A stretch of 64,000 bases of DNA, taken from positions 1 to 64,000 of the forward strand of contig JAWKTB010000002.1 in the NCBI GenBank assembly GCA_041402005.1, given 5' to 3'. Shown here piece by piece: positions 55,011 to 63,339 of the stretch (position 1 is the stretch's first letter; each line of letters starts with the position of its first letter). The DNA comes from JAJRXR01 sp041402005. Lineage in GTDB: Bacteria > Planctomycetota > Phycisphaerae > Phycisphaerales > UBA1924. The position numbers and the translations under genes are program-made. The notes beneath the pieces were generated by a model. It had not been told where the DNA came from and searched no databases. It saw only the letters and a list, made by a program, of their open reading frames with translations.

Positions 55011-55754
55011 ATGCACCGCGTCCACGTCGATCCCGAGGCCCTCTCCGCTGGCGGCGCCCTCCGCGTCGAGGGCGAGGAGGCCCATCACGCCCTGCGCGTC
55101 CGGAGGGTCCGCGTGGGCGAGGCGGTCGAGCTGTTCGACGCACAGGGCGGCGTCGCGCCCGGGCGCCTGGCGGACGCGGACTCGCGCGGGCGATGGCTGG
55201 ATCTGGAGCTGACCGGGCCTGTCGAACGACGCGGGGCGCCCACCCCCTGGGTCGAGCTCGTCTGCCCCGCCCCCAAGGGCGACCGCCTCGCGACCATGAT
55301 CGACCAGCTCTCGCAGCTGGGCGTCGCCTCGTGGCGCCCGCTGACCACGCGGCGCTCCGTCGTCGAGCCAAGGGACGCCAAGCTCGAACGCCTCACCCGC
55401 GTCGCCCTCGAGGCGGCCAAGCAGTGCGGACGCGCTTGGGTGATGCGCCTCGCCGAGATCACGACGCTGGACGAGGTGATGGACGCCGACGACGGGCTCG
55501 TCACGCTTGTTGGCGACGCGGGCGGGGAGGCGCCCCCAGGGGCGCTCGAGCGCGTCCGCGTCATCCTCGGGCCCGAGGGCGGGCTGACGGGCGAAGAGCT
55601 GGCCCTGGTGACGGCGCGGGGGGCGATCCCGACGCGCCTTGGCCCGCACACGATGCGGATCGAGACGGCGGCGGTCGCCGCGGGCGCGATCCTCATGCGC
55701 GACGCGACCGCGACGACGGTTGATGGGTACACGAAAGAGGAGGCATCGGCATGA
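55011..55754 (+). CDS. rsmE: 16S rRNA (uracil1498-N3)-methyltransferase
   Basis: RsmE methylates U1498 of 16S rRNA using SAM. The 247-residue SPOUT enzyme has the N-terminal PUA-like domain (HALRVRRVRVGEAVELFDAQ) and the C-terminal trefoil-knot motifs: LATMIDQLSQLGV, AAKQCGRA, VILGPEGGLTGEEL and LGPHTMRIETAAVAA. The start ATG 55011 is chosen because the knot protein normally begins MHR...; upstream in-frame sequence is Arg-rich and not protein-like. Its stop overlaps the next gene (ATGA, 55751-55754). Confidence 0.93.
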   Translation: MHRVHVDPEALSAGGALRVEGEEAHHALRVRRVRVGEAVELFDAQGGVAPGRLADADSRGRWLDLELTGPVERRGAPTPWVELVCPAPKGDRLATMIDQLSQLGVASWRPLTTRRSVVEPRDAKLERLTRVALEAAKQCGRAWVMRLAEITTLDEVMDADDGLVTLVGDAGGEAPPGALERVRVILGPEGGLTGEELALVTARGAIPTRLGPHTMRIETAAVAAGAILMRDATATTVDGYTKEEASA

Positions 55755-56953
55755 TCCGTTCATTCCTGACGGCGGCGTTCGTGGTGGGCGTCCAGACCGG
55801 CTCCGCCCTCGCGCTCGACGTCTCGCATCACGACCAGGGGCGGGAGATGGCCACCCGGGCCGCCGACTTCCTGCGCTCCCAGCAGGACGTCGCGACCGGC
55901 GGGTGGTCGCACAACGCGGACGGTCCCAACTTCCCCGCGATCTCGGGTCTCGCGCTCACGGGCCTCCTCATGGACCCCAGGATCGACGCGAACGACCCGA
56001 CGGTCCGACGCGGGCTCGACTACGTCCTCTCCTACCGCCAGTCCGACGGGGGGATCTACGACGGCGCGCTGCCCAACTACAACACCGCGATCTGCCTCTC
56101 GGCTCTCGCGCTCGTCCACGACGCCGACACCGGCGCCGCCATCCAAAGGGCGCAGAACTTCCTCCGGGGCCTCCAGTACCACGGCACGGAGAACTCCTCC
56201 GCCGAGGCGCCCGACTTCACCGAGCCCGTCCCCGAGTCGCACCCGTTCTACGGCGGCGTCGGGTACGGGCGTCATGGTCGTCCGGACCTTTCCAACCTCG
56301 GCTTCTTCCTCCAGGCGCTGCACGACACGGGGGTCTCCGCCGACGACCCCGCCGTCCAGCGGGCACTCGTCTTCCTCTCGCGCACGCAGATGCAGGACGA
56401 GCTCAACGACCAGCCCTACGCCGACGGCTCCAACCAGGGCGGGTTCATCTACGCGACCGTGCCCGACCACCGCAGCTCCGACGGCTTCGAGGGCCAGTCC
56501 GAGGCGGGCGACACGATCGAGACGCTCGACGACGGGACGAGCGTGTCGCGACCGCTCGCCTACGGCACGATGTCCTATACCGGCTTCAAGAGCCTGATCT
56601 ACGCCGACATGAAGCGCGATGACCCGCGCGTGACCGCCGTGCGGCGCTGGATCAGCGAGCACTACACCCTCGACGAGAACCCGGGCCTGGGTGAGCAGGG
56701 GCTGTACTACTACTACCTCGCGCTCGCCCGCGCCCTGGACGCCTGGGGCGAGGACGAGATCGAGACCCGCGACCCCGAGACGGGAGAGACCACCATCCAC
56801 AACTGGCGCACCGAGATGATCGACAAGCTCGCCTCCCTCCAGGAGGGCGACGGCGGCTTCCAGGTCCGCCAGAAGCGCTGGATGGAGAACGACCGCTCGC
56901 TCATCACGTCGTACGCGCTGATCGCGCTGCAGATCGCGACCGGCTCGAACTGA
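55751..56953 (+). CDS. secreted prenyltransferase/squalene-cyclase-like repeat protein
   Basis: The 400-residue product has a signal peptide (about 1-21, ending SALAL). Alpha/alpha-toroid repeats follow, seen as QQDVATGGWSHN, RQSDGGIYDG, GFIYATVPD and QEGDGGFQVRQKRWMEND. The family includes terpene cyclases and prenyltransferase beta subunits, but here too there is no DXDD motif, so a structural or binding role is likely. It is translationally coupled to rsmE by an ATGA overlap, an unusual partner for an export protein. A related gene lies at 23576 in the BatA-type operon. Confidence 0.7.
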   Translation: MIRSFLTAAFVVGVQTGSALALDVSHHDQGREMATRAADFLRSQQDVATGGWSHNADGPNFPAISGLALTGLLMDPRIDANDPTVRRGLDYVLSYRQSDGGIYDGALPNYNTAICLSALALVHDADTGAAIQRAQNFLRGLQYHGTENSSAEAPDFTEPVPESHPFYGGVGYGRHGRPDLSNLGFFLQALHDTGVSADDPAVQRALVFLSRTQMQDELNDQPYADGSNQGGFIYATVPDHRSSDGFEGQSEAGDTIETLDDGTSVSRPLAYGTMSYTGFKSLIYADMKRDDPRVTAVRRWISEHYTLDENPGLGEQGLYYYYLALARALDAWGEDEIETRDPETGETTIHNWRTEMIDKLASLQEGDGGFQVRQKRWMENDRSLITSYALIALQIATGSN

Positions 56954-56977
56954 ACACCAGGGGAAAGGGACAGCATC

Positions 56978-57352
56978 ATGATGCGCGCCGGAATCGCCAC
57001 GCTGTTCGTGTCCGACCTCGACAGGGCGTTCGCGTTCTACACCAAGACGTTGGGGCTCGCGCCGGGCATGCACGTCCCGGGCAAGTGGGCGCAGGTGTCG
57101 GCGGGCGACGGGTTCCAGATCGGGCTCCACCCGTCCTCGGACGAGTCGCCCGCGGGCGCCACGGGCTCGATGTCCATCGGCTTCTACGCCGACCGCCCGA
57201 TCGACCAGGCGGTCGCCGACCTGAAGAAGGCCGGCGTGAGGTTCGACGGCGCCGTCGTGGACGACGGGCCCGTCCGCCTGGCGAGCTTCACCGACCCCGA
57301 CGGGAACCCGCTGTACCTGGCGGAGTACGCCGGGGCGCCCGCGCGTCCCTGA
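56978..57352 (+). CDS. VOC (glyoxalase/bleomycin-resistance fold) protein
   Basis: The 124-residue protein is one VOC module: GIATLFVSDLDRAFAFYTKT, LGLAPGMHVPGKWAQVS, then FQIGLHPSS and the ending SFTDPDGNPLYLAEY. The expected metal ligands (His in the first strand, Glu in LYLAEY) are only partly present; the first strand reads GIATLFV without His, so metal binding is uncertain. Two ATGs are in tandem at the start (56978, 56981) after GGGGAAAGGGAC. Substrate unknown. Confidence 0.8.
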   Translation: MMRAGIATLFVSDLDRAFAFYTKTLGLAPGMHVPGKWAQVSAGDGFQIGLHPSSDESPAGATGSMSIGFYADRPIDQAVADLKKAGVRFDGAVVDDGPVRLASFTDPDGNPLYLAEYAGAPARP

Positions 57353-57395
57353 TCGCCCGCGCGGGTACGCTGAGGGGCGAAGAAAGGGGACAGCC

Positions 57396-57989
57396 ATGGG
57401 GCGCATGCTGATCGCGGTCGTGGTCGCGGCGGTGGTCTGGTTCGCGTGGGGGTTCCTCTCGTGGTCCGTGCTCCCGATGCACGAGCAGACGATGCGGAGC
57501 GTGCCGGACAGCGCGAAGCTGGCGGTCGCGCTCCAAGAGAACCTGCCCGAGACCGGGCTCTACTACTTCCCGTCCCCGCCCAAGAACGCCGACGGCTCCG
57601 CGCCCAGCGAGGAGCAGATGACGGCGTGGAACGAGGTGCACAAGCAGGGCCCGATCGGGACGATCGCCTACCGGACCGAAGGGCGCGACGCGATGTCGCC
57701 CATGCTCTTAGTCAAGGGGTTCGCGCTCAACCTCGTCAGCGCGATCGCGCTGGTGATCGTGCTCGCCAACGTCCGCGGGTTCGGGCGACGCCTGCTCGCG
57801 GGGCTGTGCGTCGGGGTGGTCGCGGCGATGGTCGGGCCGATGGCCGACGAGGTCTGGCTCGCCACGCCCATGGACTTCTCGCTGGCGATCGCGCTCGACT
57901 CGGTCGTCGCGCCGACGCTCGCGGCGTTGGTCGTCGCGCCGATCATCGGGAAGGGTCGCAAGGCGAAGCCGGCCCCCGACGCGGACTAG
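57396..57989 (+). CDS. membrane protein of unknown function
   Basis: The 197-residue protein has an N-terminal helix (about 3-25), a roughly 80-residue soluble loop that contains YYFPSPP and DAMSPMLL, and three or four further helices (about 105-125, 130-150 and 160-188). A basic tail ends GKGRKAKPAPDAD. AAAGGGGA lies 6 nt before the ATG. It resembles small DUF-type integral membrane proteins found beside VOC genes, but I cannot assign a family. It lies 43 nt after the VOC gene and could be in its operon. Confidence 0.6.
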   Translation: MGRMLIAVVVAAVVWFAWGFLSWSVLPMHEQTMRSVPDSAKLAVALQENLPETGLYYFPSPPKNADGSAPSEEQMTAWNEVHKQGPIGTIAYRTEGRDAMSPMLLVKGFALNLVSAIALVIVLANVRGFGRRLLAGLCVGVVAAMVGPMADEVWLATPMDFSLAIALDSVVAPTLAALVVAPIIGKGRKAKPAPDAD

Positions 57990-58034
57990 GCGCCCCCGTC
58001 TCCTACACTGGCCCGAGACACCGGAGGTCGAGAG

Positions 58035-59558
58035 ATGCCCGAGACGGCCCTGCCCGCCGCCTACGTCGAGTTGTGCACCCTTCGCCATGAGGCCGCGACG
58101 CTGTCATCCGTCGCCGCCCTCGCGATGTGGGACCAAGAGACGTACATGCCCCCCGGCGCGGGCGAGGCCCGCGCGGCGCAGCTCGGCCTGCTCGCCCGCC
58201 TCGTCCACGAGCGGGAGACGAGCCCGCGCGTGGGCGAGACGCTCGCCGCCTGCGAGGCCGACGCCTCGGTCAAGGGCGACCCGCGACTCGCCGCCAACGT
58301 CCGGGAGATGCGGCGCGACTACGACCGGGAGGTGAAGGTCCCCGCGGCGCTGGTCGAGGAGATCGCCAGGACTTGCTCCCAGGGCCAGCAGGCCTGGAAG
58401 GGCGCTCGCAAGGCGTCGGACTTCAAGGCGTTCAAGCCCTGGCTCGCCAAGACGGTCGAGCTGAGCCGTCGCAAGGCCGAGTGCATCGGCGGCGGGAGCG
58501 AGCTGTACGACGTCCTGCTCGACGCGTACGAGCCGGGCGCGAAGGCGAGCGAGATCGAGCGGGTCTTCACGCCCCTGCGCGAGCGGCTCTCCGCCTTCAT
58601 CCGCGACGTGCAAGAGAACGGGAAGAAGCCCGACGACGCGCCCCTGAAGGTCCACGCCCCGACCGCCGCCCAGCACGAGCTCGGCCAGCGCGTGCTCAAG
58701 GCGATGGGCTTCGACCTCAACGCCGGTCGCCTGGACGTCACGACGCACCCGTTCTGCGAGGGCGTGGCGCCGGGGGACACGCGCCTGACCACGCGCTACC
58801 ACGAGTCTCACTTCACGGACGCGCTCTACGGCACGATGCACGAGGGCGGGCACGGGCTCTACGAGCAGGGCCTGCCCAAGTCGCCCGACCTGTTCGGCAC
58901 GCCCCTGAGCCAGGCCGCGGGCCTCGGCGTCCACGAGAGCCAGTCTCGCATGTGGGAGAACTTCGTCGGGCGCTCGCGCGCGTTCTGGACGTGGTGCCTG
59001 CCCATCGCCAACGAGCTGTTCGGGGGCGCCCTCTCGACGTTCACGCCCGAAACGATGTCCCGAGCGGTCAACACCTGCCGCCCCAGCCTCATCCGCGTCG
59101 AGGCCGACGAGGGGACGTACAACCTCCACGTCATGCTCCGCTTCGAGCTCGAGCGGGCGCTCATCCGGGGCGACCTCGGCGTCGACGACGTCCCGGGCGC
59201 CTGGAACGAGCGCATGAAGTCCATGCTGGGCCTCGATGTCCCAGACGACGCGCGGGGGTGCCTCCAAGATGTGCACTGGTCGGCGGGGCTCCTCGGGTAC
59301 TTCCCGACGTACACCCTGGGCAACCTGTACGCCGCCCAGCTCTGGGAGAAGATCAAGACGGACCTGCCCGGGCTCGAGGACGCCTTCGCTAGGGGCGAGT
59401 TCGCCCCGCTTCTCGCCTGGCTGCGTGAGCACGTCCATGCGCACGGGCGCCGATACCGCGCCGCCGAGCTGCTTGAGCGGGCGACTGGCAAGGCGCCCGA
59501 CCCCGCTCCCCTGATGCGTCACCTGGAGAGCCGCATCAGGCCCGCGTATGGCCTCTGA
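58035..59558 (+). CDS. carboxypeptidase M32 (thermostable carboxypeptidase 1 type)
   Basis: This zinc carboxypeptidase removes C-terminal residues from peptides in the cytoplasm. The 507-residue protein has the M32 signature H269-E270-G-G-H273 (TMHEGGHGLYEQG), followed by the third zinc ligand E301 in GVHESQSRMWEN. Other family motifs are DPRLAANVREMRRDY, RYHESHFTDALYG, NTCRPSLIRVEADE and DVHWSAGLLGYFPTYTLGN. Length and composition are normal. GGAGG lies 8 nt before the ATG and TACACT at 58004-58009 could be its -10. Confidence 0.93.
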   Translation: MPETALPAAYVELCTLRHEAATLSSVAALAMWDQETYMPPGAGEARAAQLGLLARLVHERETSPRVGETLAACEADASVKGDPRLAANVREMRRDYDREVKVPAALVEEIARTCSQGQQAWKGARKASDFKAFKPWLAKTVELSRRKAECIGGGSELYDVLLDAYEPGAKASEIERVFTPLRERLSAFIRDVQENGKKPDDAPLKVHAPTAAQHELGQRVLKAMGFDLNAGRLDVTTHPFCEGVAPGDTRLTTRYHESHFTDALYGTMHEGGHGLYEQGLPKSPDLFGTPLSQAAGLGVHESQSRMWENFVGRSRAFWTWCLPIANELFGGALSTFTPETMSRAVNTCRPSLIRVEADEGTYNLHVMLRFELERALIRGDLGVDDVPGAWNERMKSMLGLDVPDDARGCLQDVHWSAGLLGYFPTYTLGNLYAAQLWEKIKTDLPGLEDAFARGEFAPLLAWLREHVHAHGRRYRAAELLERATGKAPDPAPLMRHLESRIRPAYGL

Positions 59559-59600
59559 ACTCCTCCGTTCTCGCCACTTCTCCAGATGAGCCCATCGGCG

Positions 59601-59606
59601 TACACT
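59601..59606 (+). promoter_or_regulatory. candidate -10 hexamer, leaderless, before the Cys-rich gene
   Basis: TACACT ends 6 nt before GTG 59613 and lies after the in-frame ATG 59586, so it argues for the GTG as the real start. No Shine-Dalgarno sequence is visible. Confidence 0.4.
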
Positions 59607-59612
59607 CCTGCC

Positions 59613-60203
59613 GTGCAGTACGGAGTGCTGTTGCACAAGATCCGCCGGCGTCTTCGACGCGGGCGATTCCTTTCTCGCTGTCTCGTGGCGGCGCTGGCGC
59701 TCGCGTTCCTCGGCGCCTCGGTCCGCATCCTGCCCAGCGCCCCGCTCATCGCCCGCCTCATGGGACGCGCCACCGGCGAGGCGTACCCCTGCGCCGGCGG
59801 CGCGTGCGGGTGCGGGTCGGCCCACGAATGCTGGACCACGTGCCAGTGCCAGTCCATGGCCGAGAAGATCGCCTGGGCCCAGGATCGCGGGATCGCGATC
59901 CCAGAGTACGCGGACCACTCGCGCCTGGCGTACGAGACGCTGGCCCAGCCGGCGTGCCCGCTGTGTGAGTCGCACGCGGACGGGGCGCCGACGCCCGAGA
60001 CGCCCAGGGGCGCGCCGACGATGTCGGCCCTGGGGTGCAAGGGGTTGCAGTCACTGATCGCGGTGGGGCTCGCGTCGACGATGCTGAACCCGCCGCCGAC
60101 GACCCCGCAATGGCGCCCGAGTAGAGAGCTGATCGAGATCCGGAGTGAGCGGGCGCCAACCCGCTCGCTCGACGCGCCGATCCCCCCTCCCCGACGGGCC
60201 TGA
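59613..60203 (+). CDS. Cys-rich membrane-anchored protein, possible metal binder
   Basis: The product (196 residues from GTG 59613; 205 from ATG 59586) has a basic N-terminus, one helix (about 22-40), and then a Cys-rich stretch: C60, C65, C67, C73, C77 and C79 (YPCAGGACGCGSAHECWTTC). SMAEKIAWAQDRGIAIPEY and a CPLC pair (C115/C118) with H121 follow. The CxC...HxCWxxCxC pattern recurs in planctomycetes as I recall it, and would suit binding of soft metals. It starts a cluster with a pseudopilin and a dockerin protein, parallel to 34985-37192. No family with a proven function is known to me. Confidence 0.55.
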   Translation: MQYGVLLHKIRRRLRRGRFLSRCLVAALALAFLGASVRILPSAPLIARLMGRATGEAYPCAGGACGCGSAHECWTTCQCQSMAEKIAWAQDRGIAIPEYADHSRLAYETLAQPACPLCESHADGAPTPETPRGAPTMSALGCKGLQSLIAVGLASTMLNPPPTTPQWRPSRELIEIRSERAPTRSLDAPIPPPRRA

Positions 60204-60270
60204 GCCCTCCACGTCACCTCGTTTCGTTCGTCGTGATTCCCTTGGGTCTTTCTGGCCCGGGAGGGTTGTC

Positions 60271-60951
60271 ATGTCGCGGCGTGCCGCGCGTGCCTTCACG
60301 CTCATCGAGCTGCTGGTCGTCATCGCCATCGTGGCGCTGCTGATCGGGATCTTGCTCCCGGCGCTGGCCGGGGCGAGGGACAGTGCGCGCCGTGTGGCGT
60401 GCTTGTCCAACATGCGGTCGCTCGAGACCGCGCACCTGATCTACGTCCAGGAGAACGACGGGCTGATGCTGGGGACGGTCCACGGCGTCGCCTGGATCGA
60501 GGCGCTGCGCGCCTACGACCCGGGGCTCTTGCTCCGCTCGCCCGTGGACACCAGCGACCACTTCCCGGGCGGCACGCCGATCGACGGCGTCTTCCGCCAG
60601 ACCAGCTACACCCTCAACTATCTCCTCGCCCCCGACAACCCGAACGGGACGGCGAAGCTCTCGGGCGTGCCCATGCCCCACGCGACGGCCCACTTCGCCA
60701 TCGCCGCTTTCGACGGGCCCAACGCCGCCCACGACCACTACCACCCCCATCTCTGGTGGTCGCCGATCGAAGACCAGATCCCCGCCAAGGCGGCGCTCGA
60801 GGTCCAGATCAACGCCCACGGGGGTGAGGACCGGTCGTGGCTGGGCGTCTCCAACTACGGGTACCTCGACGGGCACGCCGCCCCCAAGCGATTCCAAGAG
60901 GTGTACACGGACCGGACGCACAACAACTTCAACCCCATGTACGCGCACTGA
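60271..60951 (+). CDS. pseudopilin-like protein with H...DG motif
   Basis: The 226-residue protein has the prepilin-type start (FTLIELLVVIAIVALLIGIL) directly after a short basic leader, and GAGGG upstream of ATG 60271. The globular part carries HDHYHPHLWW and NAHGGEDRSWLGVSNYGYLD, with DGHAAPKR at the end, so both a His-rich loop and the H-X9-DG-like signature are present. It resembles the gene at 35440 in context and C-terminal layout. It is followed by a dockerin protein 38 nt downstream. The His-rich loop could bind metal, which is inference. Confidence 0.85.
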   Translation: MSRRAARAFTLIELLVVIAIVALLIGILLPALAGARDSARRVACLSNMRSLETAHLIYVQENDGLMLGTVHGVAWIEALRAYDPGLLLRSPVDTSDHFPGGTPIDGVFRQTSYTLNYLLAPDNPNGTAKLSGVPMPHATAHFAIAAFDGPNAAHDHYHPHLWWSPIEDQIPAKAALEVQINAHGGEDRSWLGVSNYGYLDGHAAPKRFQEVYTDRTHNNFNPMYAH

Positions 60952-60989
60952 ACACCAAGCCCGATGCACTCATCGGAGAGAGCACACTC

Positions 60990-61823
60990 ATGAGAGTTCT
61001 GACCGCACTCGCCGTCGCCACGCTCGCGGCGGCCCCCACGCTCGCCCACAACGGGCGACGCATGGAGATCAAGATCGTCAACGACGCCCTGGTCGCCCAG
61101 GGGTACAACAGCACGGGCGAAGACGACGGCGCCGGCGTCGTCCGCCCTTACTACAACGCCATCCACGACCACTGGGAGAACTTGGGCGCGGGGCTCGGCG
61201 CGACCGCCGACCTGCCCGGCTTCGACATCTTCGAGGCCGGGCCCCTCGTTGGGCACTCGGTCACGCTGACCCTGAACGCCGGTTTCAAATGGGTCGATCC
61301 GCCCCTCATGCCGCCCGCGGGGACCGTGCCCGACCTCACGCCCCTCGACGGCGCGGACGAGGTGTTCGTGACGCTCGGGCTCGACTCGGCAAGCACGAAC
61401 TCGCCCGGGCCCCTCACCTTGTCGGCGAGCGTGCCCGCGGGCGGGGCGGAGGATATCGACCTGACGTACGACATCGGCGTCGAGCCCTCGGGCGTGATCT
61501 ACGTGCTCGAGTTCACCCTCTCCACGACAGCGCCCGGCGTCGAGGACAGCTCGACGGTCTACATCTTGCTCTCACCCGACGGCGCCACGCCCGAGGAGAA
61601 GCTCCACCCCGCCTCGCTCTACCTCGAGCAGTACCTGGGCACGCCATCGTGCGCCGCCGATCTCGCCGAGCCGTTCGGCACGCTCGATTTCTCGGATGTG
61701 CTCGCGTTCCTGACGGCGTTCGGGAGCGGCTCGCCCGAGGCGGACCTCGCCGAGCCCTTTGGCACGTTCGACTTCAGCGACGTGCTGGAGTTCCTGACCG
61801 CGTTCGGGGACGGGTGCCCGTAA
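60990..61823 (+). CDS. secreted protein with GC-type dockerin, all3515-like domain
   Basis: The 277-residue product has a signal peptide (about 1-19, cleaved near TLAHN). The mature domain begins HNGRRMEIKIVNDALVAQGY, with RPYYNAIHDHWENLG, DLPGFDIFEAGP and the late VYILLSPDGATPEEKLHPAS helix. It parallels the genes at 36368 and 37210: His near the mature N-terminus, PGF segment, final helix. The C-terminus is a GC-type dockerin with two EPFGTLDFSDV or EPFGTFDFSDV repeats ending FGDGCP. The all3515-like label is a pattern-level assignment. Confidence 0.65.
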   Translation: MRVLTALAVATLAAAPTLAHNGRRMEIKIVNDALVAQGYNSTGEDDGAGVVRPYYNAIHDHWENLGAGLGATADLPGFDIFEAGPLVGHSVTLTLNAGFKWVDPPLMPPAGTVPDLTPLDGADEVFVTLGLDSASTNSPGPLTLSASVPAGGAEDIDLTYDIGVEPSGVIYVLEFTLSTTAPGVEDSSTVYILLSPDGATPEEKLHPASLYLEQYLGTPSCAADLAEPFGTLDFSDVLAFLTAFGSGSPEADLAEPFGTFDFSDVLEFLTAFGDGCP

Positions 61824-61847
61824 ACAGCGCGGGCGAGTGATCATCGG

Positions 61848-61886
61848 GGGCGTCTCGTCTCGGGGAGTGGCGGGGCGCCCTCTTTT
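61848..61886. terminator. hairpin with T-rich tail between convergent genes
   Basis: GGGCG (61848-61852) pairs with CGCCC (61876-61880), with a further G-T wobble pair, around a 22-nt G-rich loop, and TCTTTTC follows. It lies after the dockerin gene stop (61823) and before the convergent PLP gene (61921). Confidence 0.4.
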
Positions 61887-61920
61887 CATTTCCATCGCCA
61901 AGGCTATTTCACGCCGCCGA

Positions 61921-63228
61921 TCAGGCGGTCTTCTTGCCCGCGCCGTCCATCACCCGCTCGAGCCCGAGCTCCTCCGCGAGCGCCCCGCCCAGCCGCTCGT
62001 AGTCCTCGAGCGTGTTGTACAGGTGAGCGCTGACGCGCATGATCCGGTCCGCGACGCCCGCCAGGGGCCAGACCGGGACCTGGATCCGGTGACGCTCGTA
62101 CAGCGCGTCCCAGATCGGGTCCTCGAACGAGCAGGGGCGCCCCGGCGCCGGGTTGTCGGGGAGCTGGAGCCCGACCATCGAGCCGACCATCTCCTCGGGG
62201 GCGTAGAAGCGCGCCCCGGTCATCTCGGCGACCATGCGGCATCCCTCGACGACCAGGTCGTGGTTCCGCTCCATCAGGTGCTCGAGCCCGCCGGGCAGCT
62301 GGGCGCCCAGGTGCTCGATCGCCTCGGGCGTGACGAGGTTGCCCGTGTAGTCCCCCGTGCCGACGTAGTCGAAGTCGCACAGGAATGGCGCCCGGTCGTC
62401 GCGAAGCTCGTGTACCCGGCACGAGAGCGCCAGCGGCTTGATCGACCCGTGCTTCTCGCGTTCGGCGTAGAAGAAACCCGTCCCCTTGGGCGTGCACAGC
62501 CACTTGTGGCTGCTCGCGGCGTAGTAGGTGGGACGCATCGCGCCCAGGTCGATCGGGACCTGCCCCGGCGCGTGGGCGCCGTCCACGAGGATGTCGATCC
62601 CGCGCGCCCGTACCTCGCGCACGATCTCGTGCACGGGCATGACCATCGCCGACGCGCTCGTGACGTGGCTGACCACGACCAGCTTGGTCTTGGGCGTGAT
62701 CTTCGCCAGCATGCGCTCGACGACGAGCTGGGGCGTGATCCCCTCGATCGGGAGGTGGGCGGTGACGACCCGCGCGCCGGTCCGCTGGCACAGGCGGGTC
62801 AGCTCGTTGAGCGTCGCGTTGTACTCGTGGTCGGTGACGAGGACCTCGTCGCCCGAGGCGAGGCCGGCGCCGTGCAGCACCGTCGCGACCGCGAACGTCG
62901 CGTTCGGGACCATCGCCAGACAGTCCGCCTCGGCGTTCACCAGGCGGGAGATCCGGTCCCTCGCCCGGTCCGCCAGCGCCTCCAGGTCCACCTTGAAGAA
63001 GCGGACGGGGTCCGCGTTCATCCGGGCCCGCAGCTCGTTCTGGGCCTCGCGGACCGCGACGGGGCAGATCCCGTACGACCCGTGGTTGAGCATCGTCAGC
63101 CCCGGCTCGATGGGCCACTCGGCCCTCGCCGCCAGGCGGTCGGGGTCGATGATGGCGCCGGCGGGCGGGCGGGGGGAGCGGACGCGGCGTGGGGCGGGAG
63201 CGCGTTCGAACGGGGCGTGGGGGCTCAT
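61921..63228 (-). CDS. class-V aminotransferase-fold PLP enzyme (isopenicillin-N-epimerase-like)
   Basis: The 435-residue PLP enzyme has MLNHGSYGICP at the N-terminus, the cofactor Asp/His region (ILVDGAHAPGQVPIDL) and the catalytic lysine in ASSHKWLCTPKGTGF. FDYVGTGDYTGN and the C-terminal MRVSAHLYNTLEDYERL fit the isopenicillin-N-epimerase/cysteine-desulfurase-like group. The reaction is not determined: no desulfurase cysteine loop is evident. ATG 63228 is chosen over 63234 because AAGG then has a normal 6-nt spacing. A paralogue is encoded just upstream (63340-64000, incomplete). Confidence 0.85.
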   Translation of the reverse strand: MSPHAPFERAPAPRRVRSPRPPAGAIIDPDRLAARAEWPIEPGLTMLNHGSYGICPVAVREAQNELRARMNADPVRFFKVDLEALADRARDRISRLVNAEADCLAMVPNATFAVATVLHGAGLASGDEVLVTDHEYNATLNELTRLCQRTGARVVTAHLPIEGITPQLVVERMLAKITPKTKLVVVSHVTSASAMVMPVHEIVREVRARGIDILVDGAHAPGQVPIDLGAMRPTYYAASSHKWLCTPKGTGFFYAEREKHGSIKPLALSCRVHELRDDRAPFLCDFDYVGTGDYTGNLVTPEAIEHLGAQLPGGLEHLMERNHDLVVEGCRMVAEMTGARFYAPEEMVGSMVGLQLPDNPAPGRPCSFEDPIWDALYERHRIQVPVWPLAGVADRIMRVSAHLYNTLEDYERLGGALAEELGLERVMDGAGKKTA

Positions 63229-63339
63229 CGACATCCTTGTCAATGGAGGGGCGTTCGCGGGCCCCACTCTATCGACCGGGGGCGCGGGGCGCATGCACGC
63301 GAGAACCAATGTGGACCAGAGGTGCGTTGGGGGCGTGCG

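Noticed and set aside
55760..57406. 548-codon minus-strand frame opposite the cyclase-like and VOC genes
   Set aside because: The + strand carries a signal peptide and family repeats; the antisense frame has none.
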